Positions 1 through 7,094 of a stretch of DNA of 11,722 nucleotides are shown here, piece after piece. The translations under genes and the position numbers were made by a program. The notes under the pieces were generated by a model. It had not been told where the DNA came from. It was given only the letters and a program-made list of their open reading frames with translations, and made no database searches. Origin of the DNA: Calditrichota bacterium (GTDB lineage: Bacteria > Calditrichota > Calditrichia > RBG-13-44-9 > J075); contig JAJRYW010000226.1 in NCBI GenBank assembly GCA_024275555.1, positions 1 to 11,722 of the forward strand. Reading direction: 5' to 3'. Numbering within the stretch: position 1 is the stretch's first letter; every line of letters starts with the position of its first letter.

Positions 1-9
1 CCCTCTCTT

Positions 10-37
10 TTTACAATGCAAATTATCCGGATATTGT
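10..37 (+). promoter_or_regulatory. Possible sigma70-type promoter for the envelope/methyltransferase operon
   Basis: TTTACA at 10-15 and TATTGT at 32-37 are separated by 16 bases and lie about 90 bases before the GTG start at 130. The match is partial and the lineage's promoter consensus is unknown. A 10-bp palindrome, TATCCGGATA (24-33), overlaps the spacer. The rest of 1-129 shows no coding signal that I can support. Confidence 0.3.
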
Positions 38-129
38 ATTTCCAATTGCTGTTTTCTGCTAATGGCCCGCGCAGCTTGTCAAACCAGGCTGACAGAACCG
101 ATCTTGTTTAGGAAAACCGGGAGTTTATT

Positions 130-1374
130 GTGAAATTTCGCGACTGCTTTTTTATTCTGATTGTCCTGCTGGTTGGACATTCCTGCAAAACCACCGAAGG
201 CGATCCGTTTACCTTTACCATCGGCGCGGGGGCGATTGTGGTCAATTCGACCATCCACGACGCCCGGATATTTCTGGATTACCGGGACACCGGTCTGGTT
301 ACCCCGGCGATTATCAGCGATGTGCGGGAAGGGCGGCATGTTGTGCATGTCTTCCTGGCCGGTTACCGGGGCCTGCCGGATTCGCTGGAAGTAAATGTCA
401 TCGAGGGTGAAGAATCGGTGATCGAGTTTGACTTGAACGAGACGCCGTCCGTGGGCGTCATGGAAATTAACAGCACCCCGCCCGGCGCCCTGGTAAAACT
501 GAACAAACTGCCTTTCGGCCGCACGCCGGTTGCCATCGAAGGGCTGCAGAGCGGTTCCTACCGGGTGGAATTGCTGAAAGGAAGCTATCACACCGTCCGG
601 CAAGCGGTTGACCTGCCGGCCAATCAGCGGGTGCAGTTGAGCGTCCCGCTGGAGTTGAACAATCATCTGATTCTGGTGGAGCACTTTTCCAATACCGATT
701 GCCCCCCCTGCCCGGAGGCCGACGAAATTTTGGAGCGGATCAGCCAGGAACTGGGGCCGGACTCGCTCTCGGCAATTGCTTATCATCCCGATTTCCCCGG
801 TCCGCAGGACCCCTTCTTCCTGGCCAACCCGGAGACCAACCTGGCTCGCTATGATTTTTACCAGCGCCGGCCCCTGCCGCATGTGCTGGTTGACGGGGTG
901 CGCGAGATGGTCGGCACCTTGAACCTGGAATCCCGGCTGCGCAGCGCCATCGAGAGCCGCCGCAACCGCCGGCCGCCGGTGGCGCTGGACTTCTGGAATT
1001 TCCACGAGGTAAAGCAGGACCCCAACGTGATTTCCGGGCGGGTGAAGGCCGAGGTGCTGCAGGAGTTGCCGCCGGGAAATTATTTGGTGCGTATCGCCTT
1101 GATTGAACGGCACATTACTTTCCCGGCGGCCCCGGGCTCCAACGGGCAAACGGAATTTTACGACATCATGCGGGTGATGCATTCCTCCGATCTGGCCCCG
1201 GGACGCTACGGGGCGCCTTTAACTACCGGAGCGGGGACGGACATGTTTGTCGATTTCCGCTTTGAGCGCCAACCCGGCTGGGGAGACGAACTGGCCGTGG
1301 TCGCCTTTGTACAAAATGACGACACCCGCGAGGTGCTGCACTCCATCTGGTCGCCGACCTTCTTAAAAAATTGA
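130..1374 (+). CDS. PEGA-domain lipoprotein with C-terminal Omp28-like thioredoxin fold (CPPC)
   Basis: This is a probable exported lipoprotein of 414 residues with a GTG start. The N-terminus has Lys/Arg, a hydrophobic stretch (7-15) and a candidate lipidated Cys19; the lipobox (VGHSC) is atypical, so plain secretion is possible. Two PEGA-type beta domains follow at about 34-102 and 107-175; the second has the typical STPPGA...G-x-TP pattern. From about 178 the protein resembles the Omp28 family: a thioredoxin-like fold with redox motif CPPC at 191-194, a probable cis-proline at Pro250 (RPLPHVLVDG), and a C-terminal beta region with the LIERHITF...NGQTEFYDIMR pattern known from Omp28 proteins. 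PEGA domains usually bind surface or envelope material; the CPPC suggests thiol-disulfide activity in the periplasm. It heads a five-gene cluster, 31 bases before a TlpA-like protein. The fusion is clear; the substrate is unknown. Confidence 0.8.
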   Translation: MKFRDCFFILIVLLVGHSCKTTEGDPFTFTIGAGAIVVNSTIHDARIFLDYRDTGLVTPAIISDVREGRHVVHVFLAGYRGLPDSLEVNVIEGEESVIEFDLNETPSVGVMEINSTPPGALVKLNKLPFGRTPVAIEGLQSGSYRVELLKGSYHTVRQAVDLPANQRVQLSVPLELNNHLILVEHFSNTDCPPCPEADEILERISQELGPDSLSAIAYHPDFPGPQDPFFLANPETNLARYDFYQRRPLPHVLVDGVREMVGTLNLESRLRSAIESRRNRRPPVALDFWNFHEVKQDPNVISGRVKAEVLQELPPGNYLVRIALIERHITFPAAPGSNGQTEFYDIMRVMHSSDLAPGRYGAPLTTGAGTDMFVDFRFERQPGWGDELAVVAFVQNDDTREVLHSIWSPTFLKN

Positions 1375-1405
1375 TCCCGAAAACAAATAAAGTATAGAGG
1401 AAATT

Positions 1406-1897
1406 ATGAAAACGATCTACCTTTCCATGTTGCTGCTGCTCTTTACTCTTACCGCTTTTTCCCAGGGCCGCATGGCCCCGGATTTTGTACTTCCCGATCT
1501 TGACGGGCAAAACTACCAGCTATCGGAACAGATCGGAAAAGGGCCTGTTTTTATAAACTTCTGGGCTACCTGGTGCATTCCCTGCCGCTCGGAGATGAAA
1601 AAGCTGAAAAAAATCTACAAAAAATATCATAAGCAGGGGGTAACCTTTCTGGCCATTTCCATTGATGATCCTAAAACCATGGGAAAAGTCAAAAGCTTTG
1701 TCAACACCAACCGCTATCCTTTTAAGGTGCTGCTGGATACCAACAACGATGTATTTAAACTCTACCAGGGAACCAATCCGCCGTTAAGTATACTGATTGA
1801 CAACGACGGGCAGATAGTCTACACCCACACCGGCTACCGGAAGGGCGACGAGAAAAAAGTAGAACAGAAAATTGCCGAGCTTTTGAACGAGGAGTAA
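1406..1897 (+). CDS. TlpA/ResA-like periplasmic thioredoxin
   Basis: This is a 163-residue secreted thioredoxin-fold protein. Residues 1-19 form a signal peptide (hydrophobic run 5-18, cleavage probably near FSQ). The TlpA/ResA core follows: APDFVLPDLDG at 24-34, FWATWCIPC with redox cysteines 57 and 60, ISIDDP at 85-89, and a cis-proline at Pro126 before SILID. Family members reduce or oxidise disulfides in exported proteins, for example in cytochrome c maturation, or act as peroxiredoxin-like enzymes; CxxC here favours a thiol-disulfide oxidoreductase. An AGAGG ribosome site sits 5 bases before the ATG. It lies between a CPPC lipoprotein and an outer-membrane barrel with a single cysteine pair, and ends only 9 bases before the barrel gene, so co-expression is likely. 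No cytochrome genes are in view. Confidence 0.88.
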   Translation: MKTIYLSMLLLLFTLTAFSQGRMAPDFVLPDLDGQNYQLSEQIGKGPVFINFWATWCIPCRSEMKKLKKIYKKYHKQGVTFLAISIDDPKTMGKVKSFVNTNRYPFKVLLDTNNDVFKLYQGTNPPLSILIDNDGQIVYTHTGYRKGDEKKVEQKIAELLNEE

Positions 1898-1906
1898 AAA
1901 CTGACT

Positions 1907-3328
1907 ATGAAGATTTTCCTGGTGCGAATTTGTTTGTTGTGGATTATTGCCGGGGCGGGATTGCTGTCGGCCCAGGACAATCTCCGCTACTTCGGGCGTT
2001 TACATCTTGAATACTCGTGGAATCGGAGTGAACTTATTGATTATCAGAACAATGAAAGTTTTTTTGACAACTGGAGCGAAGCCAATCTCCAGTATAAATA
2101 CTTCCGCATCGGGGCGCGATTTGAGATGCACAATGCTCCCCAGACCTTTGCCTTTGACCAGACCATTCGCCGCGGCGATCTGCCCTTTCGCTATGCTGAA
2201 TATGACCGCGGCAACCTGAATCTGCGGGTGGGGAATTTTTACGAGCTGCTGGGGAGGGGGTTGGTGCTGCGTTTGTTCGAAAACCGGCAGCTCCGCTACA
2301 ACACCATGGGCGACGGGGTGCGGTTTGTTTATCTGAATCCCCTGTTTAATGTGAAACTGATGGCCGGCCAATCGATCAACCGGGTGCAGGAGCGCCAAAG
2401 CGCCTTCCAGGCCGGGGAAGTGAAACTGAAGCCGTTCAAATTTGCCCAGGTCGGGGGAACCTTTTTAACCACCGATCCGGCCGATAAAGATCGCGTTTCC
2501 TGGGGATCGATCTTTTCCGATGTGAATTTTAAGTATGGCAGTTTCTACCTGGAATACGCCCGGGAAGATAATCCCAACAAACGGAAAAAGGGCGATGCGC
2601 TCTACCTGAACAGCAACCTGTTCCTGGGGCCTTTCAGCCTGTTAATGGAATACAAGGATTTCGATCAGTTCAAGCAGTTCGAGGGTACGCTCTACAATAA
2701 CCCGCCCCTGGTGGCCCGCGAGCATCTCTTCACCCTGCTCAACCGGCATCAGCTAATCCAAAATGCCGATGATGAGCGCGGATTCATGCTCGAGGCCAGC
2801 TATCCGGTCATTGAAGACGGCGTACTGCTGTTTAATTACAGCCGCACCGAAAACCATAACAAGGCCCTCCTCTACCAGGAATACTACGGCCAGTTTGATT
2901 GGCTGACCAATGGCGATTGGGAGGTGCTTTCCGCTTTTGGGCGGCAGGAAGATGCGGCGGCCCGCTATCTTAATTTTGTGCAAAGTCTTGTTTTTCAGAT
3001 AAATGATACCTATGCTTTGAAGGGAAGCTATGAGCATCAGCACGCCCGGCGGAAGCTGAACAATCAGCAGTTTTACAGCCAGGCGCTCAGCCTGGGCTTT
3101 AGCCACGCCCCGGGTTGGACAATTTCTTTCTTGGGAGAACGCACCACCGAGCAGGAGTCGGAGCAGGAGTTCTGGGCCGCCGGGCAATTGGAGCTTACTT
3201 TTTTCCAAAAGACCGACCTCTCTCTGTTTGTCGGCGCCCGCCGCGAAGGTAAGATTTGCATCGGCGGGGTCTGCGTGAACAAACCGGCCCTGGAAGGCGT
3301 GGAAATCACTTTAATTACCCGATTTTAG
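1907..3328 (+). CDS. DUF6029-like outer-membrane beta-barrel protein
   Basis: This 473-residue protein has a signal peptide (cleavage probably after LLSA, about residue 22). It has no further hydrophobic helix, many alternating aromatic/polar strands, and a C-terminal Phe typical of outer-membrane barrels. The segment NFYELLGRGLVLR at 110-122 matches what I remember as the hallmark of DUF6029 proteins of Bacteroidota and Calditrichota; their function is not known. The mature chain contains only two cysteines, Cys451 and Cys456 (CIGGVC) in the last strand hairpin, well placed for a structural disulfide. The ribosome site GAGGAG (1889-1894) overlaps the end of the upstream gene with a long 12-base spacing. 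The gene is followed after 8 bases by an rRNA methyltransferase. A general porin or adhesin-like barrel cannot be excluded. Confidence 0.75.
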   Translation: MKIFLVRICLLWIIAGAGLLSAQDNLRYFGRLHLEYSWNRSELIDYQNNESFFDNWSEANLQYKYFRIGARFEMHNAPQTFAFDQTIRRGDLPFRYAEYDRGNLNLRVGNFYELLGRGLVLRLFENRQLRYNTMGDGVRFVYLNPLFNVKLMAGQSINRVQERQSAFQAGEVKLKPFKFAQVGGTFLTTDPADKDRVSWGSIFSDVNFKYGSFYLEYAREDNPNKRKKGDALYLNSNLFLGPFSLLMEYKDFDQFKQFEGTLYNNPPLVAREHLFTLLNRHQLIQNADDERGFMLEASYPVIEDGVLLFNYSRTENHNKALLYQEYYGQFDWLTNGDWEVLSAFGRQEDAAARYLNFVQSLVFQINDTYALKGSYEHQHARRKLNNQQFYSQALSLGFSHAPGWTISFLGERTTEQESEQEFWAAGQLELTFFQKTDLSLFVGARREGKICIGGVCVNKPALEGVEITLITRF

Positions 3329-3331
3329 GAG
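3326..3331 (+). promoter_or_regulatory. Ribosome binding site deciding the rlmD start
   Basis: TAGGAG overlaps the stop codon of the barrel gene and sits 5 bases before ATG 3337. The reading frame stays open upstream to 3256, but that stretch overlaps the barrel gene's C-terminus and encodes nothing like a TRAM domain, so 3337 is the chosen start. Confidence 0.7.
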
Positions 3332-3336
3332 CAGGA

Positions 3337-4731
3337 ATGACCAGAAGAGTAAAGCGCCGCCAGGAACTGGAACTGGATATAGACAAAGTCGCTTTCGGCG
3401 GAAAAGGGATCGGGTATGTTGATGATTACGTGGTTTTTGTCGAAAATACGCTGCCGGGCGACCGGGTGAAAGTGCGGGTGCGCAAAGCCCGAAAAAATTA
3501 CGCCGAGGCTTACCCGCTGGAGATTCTGAGGCCTTCCCCGTTGCGCCGGGAAGCGCCTTGCCCGCATTTTGGCTACTGCGGCGGCTGCAAATGGCAAAAT
3601 GTCGACTATGACCGGCAACTGATTTTCAAAAAGGCCCATGTCGAAGAATCCCTGCTACATATTGGCAATGTGCAGCCGCAGGTGTTGCACGATCCGATTC
3701 CCTCCCGGGAGATTTTCGGCTACCGGAACAAGATGGAATTTTCCTTCTCCGATAACCGCTGGCTGACCCCGGAAGAGCTGAAGAACCCCGAGCTTAAAAA
3801 AGGCTACGCCCTGGGTTTCCATGTCCCCCGGCATTATGATCGTATTTTAGAGGTTAGCGAATGTTTGCTGCAATCTGCGGTGATGAACCGCGTTTTTACT
3901 TTTAGCAAAGAGTTTTTCCGGGAGGCCGGCGCGCCGGTCTACAACCCGCACACCAAAGAGGGACTGCTGCGCTACCTGGTGCTGCGGCAATCCTTTGCCC
4001 GGAATGAGGTAATGGTAAACCTGGTTACCACTGCATCCATCCCGGAGGTCATGCAGAAGTTTGCCGCCGGCTTAAGCGAACATTGTCCCGAGGTTTCCAG
4101 CGTGTTTAATGCCGTCAATTCACGTCTGGCGCAAATTGCCCAGGGGGAAGAATATCATCTGATCCGGGGCAAGCCGAACCTGGTGGAGCAGTTGGGCCGC
4201 TTTCAATTTGAGATTTCCCCGGAATCTTTTTTCCAGACCAACTCCCTCCAGGCGGAAACTCTCTACCAAGTGGTTGAGCAGTTTGCCGAACCGCAGGGGA
4301 AGCGGATTTGGGATCTCTATTCCGGGGCCGGGAGCATTGCCATCTTTCTGGCCGCGCAGGCCAAAGAAGTGCTGGGATTCGAGATTGTCGAGAATGCGGT
4401 GAAAGACGCCTATCGCAACGCCGAATTGAATAAGATCGACAATTGCCGGTTTATTGCCGGCGATCTGCGCTTCCAGTTGGAAAAACACGCCCAGCAGCCT
4501 CCCGAGGTGCTCATCTGTGATCCGCCCCGCGCCGGAATGCATAAAGAGGTGCTGAAGGCCATCCGCGCATTGCAGCCGCAGCGAATTGTTTACGTCTCCT
4601 GCAATCCCGCCACCATGGCCCGGGACCTCATCGAACTGACGGGTGATTACCAGGTTGTGGAAGTGCAGCCGGTGGACATGTTCCCGCATACTTATCACAT
4701 AGAAAGCGTCGCCAAATTAATAAGAAAATGA
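3337..4731 (+). CDS. rlmD: 23S rRNA (uracil-C5) methyltransferase, RlmD/RlmCD (TrmA) family
   Basis: This 464-residue enzyme uses S-adenosylmethionine to methylate C5 of uridine in 23S rRNA (U1939 and/or U747 type). It has an N-terminal TRAM RNA-binding domain (about 10-65). Four cysteines for a 4Fe-4S cluster are at 75, 81, 84 (CPHFGYCGGC) and 176. The catalytic domain shows FFQTNS at 298-303, the SAM-binding DLYSGAG at 326-332, DPPR at 395-398, the nucleophile Cys422 (VSCNP) and a probable general base Glu456 (HIE). All expected catalytic residues are present. It is slightly longer than E. coli RlmD, with extra sequence around 140-165. The last four bases overlap the next gene (ATGA), so the two are translationally coupled. 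Whether it modifies one or two uridines, or tRNA, cannot be told from sequence. Confidence 0.93.
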   Translation: MTRRVKRRQELELDIDKVAFGGKGIGYVDDYVVFVENTLPGDRVKVRVRKARKNYAEAYPLEILRPSPLRREAPCPHFGYCGGCKWQNVDYDRQLIFKKAHVEESLLHIGNVQPQVLHDPIPSREIFGYRNKMEFSFSDNRWLTPEELKNPELKKGYALGFHVPRHYDRILEVSECLLQSAVMNRVFTFSKEFFREAGAPVYNPHTKEGLLRYLVLRQSFARNEVMVNLVTTASIPEVMQKFAAGLSEHCPEVSSVFNAVNSRLAQIAQGEEYHLIRGKPNLVEQLGRFQFEISPESFFQTNSLQAETLYQVVEQFAEPQGKRIWDLYSGAGSIAIFLAAQAKEVLGFEIVENAVKDAYRNAELNKIDNCRFIAGDLRFQLEKHAQQPPEVLICDPPRAGMHKEVLKAIRALQPQRIVYVSCNPATMARDLIELTGDYQVVEVQPVDMFPHTYHIESVAKLIRK

Positions 4732-5270
4732 AAAAACTTTCCTTAGACGAAATCAGCGAACAGCGATTGAAGGCCGAAGAAGCCCGCCATGCCCGCCGCT
4801 ACCCGATTTATGTGCTGCTGGATAATGTCCGCAGCCTGTATAACGTCGGCTCGATCTTCCGCACCGCCGACGCCGCCCGGATCGGCAAGCTGTATCTCTG
4901 CGGCATTACCGGGAAGCCTCCCCGCAAGGAGATCGACAAAACCGCCCTCGGGGCCGTGGAAACGGTGCCCTGGGAGCATCATCCCGACGCCGTGGAGTTG
5001 ATCCGTCGCTTGAAATCCGAAGGAATGCATATTATCGCCCTGGAGCATACCTCGGAAAGCATCAGTCATTGGGAGTATTCTTATCCCTGGCCGTCCTGCC
5101 TGGTGATCGGGCACGAGGTGTGGGGGATTCAGGATGAAGTGCTGGCTCTGGCAGACAGCGCCCTGGAAATCCCCATGTTCGGCGCAAAACATTCGCTCAA
5201 TGCCAGCGTTGCCTTTGGGATTGCTGTGTACGATATGCTCTACAAATACCGGTGCTCCACCCGGCGATAG
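4728..5270 (+). CDS. SpoU/TrmH-family RNA 2'-O-methyltransferase
   Basis: This 180-residue SPOUT enzyme consists of the catalytic domain only. Motif 1 is NVGSIFRTADA (39-49) with catalytic Arg45, motif 2 is LVIGHEVWG (125-133), and motif 3 is IPMFGAKHSLNASVA (148-162). These form the trefoil-knot SAM site that methylates a ribose 2'-OH in tRNA or rRNA. Motif 2 carries His129 where Asn is usual (GNE); I have seen GHE variants in this family, so the enzyme is probably active. Its ATG overlaps the stop of the upstream rRNA methyltransferase (ATGA) and no strong ribosome site is seen, which indicates coupled translation. The target nucleotide is unknown; small single-domain TrmH-like proteins often act on tRNA position 18 or 34, or on 23S rRNA. 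Confidence 0.9.
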   Translation: MKKLSLDEISEQRLKAEEARHARRYPIYVLLDNVRSLYNVGSIFRTADAARIGKLYLCGITGKPPRKEIDKTALGAVETVPWEHHPDAVELIRRLKSEGMHIIALEHTSESISHWEYSYPWPSCLVIGHEVWGIQDEVLALADSALEIPMFGAKHSLNASVAFGIAVYDMLYKYRCSTRR

Positions 5271-5606
5271 ACATACACCTTTCCTTACTGTACCGGAAAC
5301 AACGGTTCCATAACCCGCCATTCCCGGAACTCAACTGCGTCTGGGGTGCTGCGAGCAATGACCGTTTTTTAACCGCAACTGACTGCTGCTGCCCACAGCA
5401 AGCGCTGTCCATTAATCTGCATTTTTCTTCCAATTCCCGTATATTTTGTCGAATAATTAAAGGCAGGTATAGCCTTAACCGAAATTTTAACTTATCTTTA
5501 TCGAGGCAGTACGGACGGATCGATATTTATGCACCTGCTCCGAAACTGCCGGTTTGGTTTAGCGACATCTAAATAACCCGGTTCAATTTGGTAATATCGG
5601 AAGCTT
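5271..5606 (+). other. Noncoding gap between the two plus-strand operons
   Basis: These 336 bases hold no convincing gene. An open frame across it starts inside the methyltransferase gene and encodes a Cys-rich, low-plausibility product. A short hairpin TGCTG-CCCA-CAGCA lies near 5390-5405 but lacks a T tract. The second half is more A/T-rich and probably carries the promoter of the DUF4388 operon. Confidence 0.6.
5446..5473 (+). promoter_or_regulatory. Possible promoter of the DUF4388 operon
   Basis: TTGTCG (5446-5451) and TATAGC (5468-5473) are separated by 16 bases. A small inverted repeat AAGGC (5460-5464) / GCCTT (5472-5476) surrounds the candidate -10 box and could be an operator. Start codon 5607 is about 130 bases downstream, leaving a long leader. 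The evidence is weak. Confidence 0.28.
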
Positions 5607-7094
5607 ATGTCTTCATTGATGTACATCGTTGCCCCCCCGGGAGAATTATCCGGGCAGATCCGGGCCCGGTTGCGGGAACTGGAATACTCTTCGGAAGTAT
5701 TCGATAGCCCGGCGGCCTTGCTGGAGGCTGTTCACCAAAGTGCGCCGGAAGTGGTAGCCCTCCACAGCAGTCTCCTGCCTGCCGGCGAGGCCCTGGAAAC
5801 CCTGGCCTCGGGAACGATGGTGATTGTTTTTGCCGAATCAATGGAGGTTGACCGGCGTCTGGAACTCTATCGGCAAAATGTGAAGCAGGTGGTTGTGGCT
5901 AAAACCGATCTGGCCTTGCAGGTCAGCCTGGCCATCAAAATGCTCTATTTTCGCAATAAAGAGTTGCATCACTACCGCCAGCAGTCATTAACCCAGGGAA
6001 CCGTGCAGGCCTTTCCCCTGCAGAATATTCTCCAGAACGCTTTATTGGAAAAGAAAAATTTGATTATAAAAGTACGTCATCCCGAGATGGACGCCAAGCT
6101 GCGTACTTTTCAGGGACACCTGATCCATGCCTTTACCTCCCATCTGAGCAATGAGGAAGCTGTCTTAAAACTGCTGCAGCTTTCCTCCGGCTCGATTACC
6201 ATTCGCAGTTACCAAAAGCTGAGCGAATACGCCCCGATTTCCGCCTCGGTTGCGGCGATCATCGCTGAAGCCCGCTTTGAGACGCTGGAGATTCAGGAAG
6301 GCCTGGAGCGCCTTTGCCGGGGCCTTTCCAACCCCGGGCTGGTGCGAAACACTGCGGAGAACCAAACTGCGGTGACCGAAGAGCAGCAGCAGATTCTCGA
6401 CCTGGTCGAGAACGAAACACCCTTTCAAAAGTTATTAATGCTCAGCCCTTTCCCGGTGCTGAAAAGCGCCCGGCTGATTTTTCAGCTTTGCCAGTCCGGT
6501 CGCCTGGCCGCCCGGGGGGAAGGCGCGACGGTGGAGGCTTTCCAGGCCGAAGATATCCGCTACATCCGCGACCATCTCTTGCCGGAAGGGGTAAACGAAG
6601 GCGCGCTGATTGTATTAGGCTTGCCGGGCGCCGGGCGCAGCGAGTTGGTGCGCACCATTGCCGGTTTCCAGCAGGCCCAGATCAAATCGGCCCAATCGCT
6701 GGAGTTTACCCGCTTAAAACTCTCACAAGACCTGGTGCTCTCGCTTTGCGGTGTTTCCATCCGGGAGAGCTTCTTGCCGATTCTGGAAAAACTGGCCGAG
6801 GGGATCATTGCAGCCGTTTTTTTGGTGGATTATCAAGATCGCAGCCAGTATGAATTCTGCCGCTATATCTTCGGGCAAATCCGGAATCTATATTCGTTTC
6901 CCATAGTGGTTGGAATCACCCGGCCGGGCGAGGATGAAACAGCCGCCTGTCAGGAATTTCGCAAAACATTTGGTCTCCCCCGGGATATCCCGGCGGTTCC
7001 GGTTAACCCGGCTTCCTTTGCAGATTTTCGGAAATTGCTGCACGGCCTGGAAAAAGAAACGGTTGTGTCCGGAGAGGAGCCGGAGAATGCATGA
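5607..7094 (+). CDS. Pseudo-receiver / DUF4388 (PATAN) / GTPase-like signalling protein
   Basis: This 495-residue cytoplasmic protein has three parts. Residues 1-118 look like a response-regulator receiver without its active site: the acidic pair is Ala9-Pro10 and the phospho-acceptor position is His53 instead of Asp. Residues about 125-220 resemble DUF4388/PATAN, with a following helical or winged-helix-like stretch (about 260-303). From about 331 there is a small-GTPase-like domain: hydrophobic strand ALIVLGLPGAGRSEL with a P-loop at 338-345 in which the usual Lys is Arg344, then AAVFLVD (402-408) and VVGITRPG (434-441), the latter where NKxD-type base recognition is expected. DUF4388 proteins with GTPase partners are known in gliding and polarity systems of other phyla. 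The start at 5607 has a modest GGAAG site. The end overlaps the next gene by 8 bases. Nucleotide binding is uncertain because of the Lys-to-Arg change. Confidence 0.7.
   Translation: MSSLMYIVAPPGELSGQIRARLRELEYSSEVFDSPAALLEAVHQSAPEVVALHSSLLPAGEALETLASGTMVIVFAESMEVDRRLELYRQNVKQVVVAKTDLALQVSLAIKMLYFRNKELHHYRQQSLTQGTVQAFPLQNILQNALLEKKNLIIKVRHPEMDAKLRTFQGHLIHAFTSHLSNEEAVLKLLQLSSGSITIRSYQKLSEYAPISASVAAIIAEARFETLEIQEGLERLCRGLSNPGLVRNTAENQTAVTEEQQQILDLVENETPFQKLLMLSPFPVLKSARLIFQLCQSGRLAARGEGATVEAFQAEDIRYIRDHLLPEGVNEGALIVLGLPGAGRSELVRTIAGFQQAQIKSAQSLEFTRLKLSQDLVLSLCGVSIRESFLPILEKLAEGIIAAVFLVDYQDRSQYEFCRYIFGQIRNLYSFPIVVGITRPGEDETAACQEFRKTFGLPRDIPAVPVNPASFADFRKLLHGLEKETVVSGEEPENA
7075..7079 (+). promoter_or_regulatory. 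Ribosome binding site deciding the start of the second DUF4388 gene
   Basis: AGGAG lies 7 bases before ATG 7087, inside the 3' end of the previous gene. The frame is open back to 6910, but that part overlaps the GTPase-like domain and encodes no recognisable protein, so 7087 is the start. Confidence 0.75.

Noticed and set aside
79..1182. Long antisense open frame (367 codons) opposite the PEGA lipoprotein
   Set aside because: The translation has no recognisable domain, while the opposite strand encodes a clear PEGA/Omp28-like protein; it is a shadow of codon bias.
3256..3336. Upstream extension of the rRNA methyltransferase
   Set aside because: It overlaps the barrel gene's end and adds residues without family similarity; a good ribosome site and TRAM domain favour 3337.
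5252..5572. 106-codon open frame after the TrmH-type gene
   Set aside because: It starts inside the methyltransferase gene, has low-complexity Cys-rich content and lacks any motif.
6910..7086. N-terminal extension of the second DUF4388 protein
   Set aside because: It overlaps the GTPase-like domain in another frame; ATG 7087 with AGGAG 7 bases upstream gives a receiver-like start.
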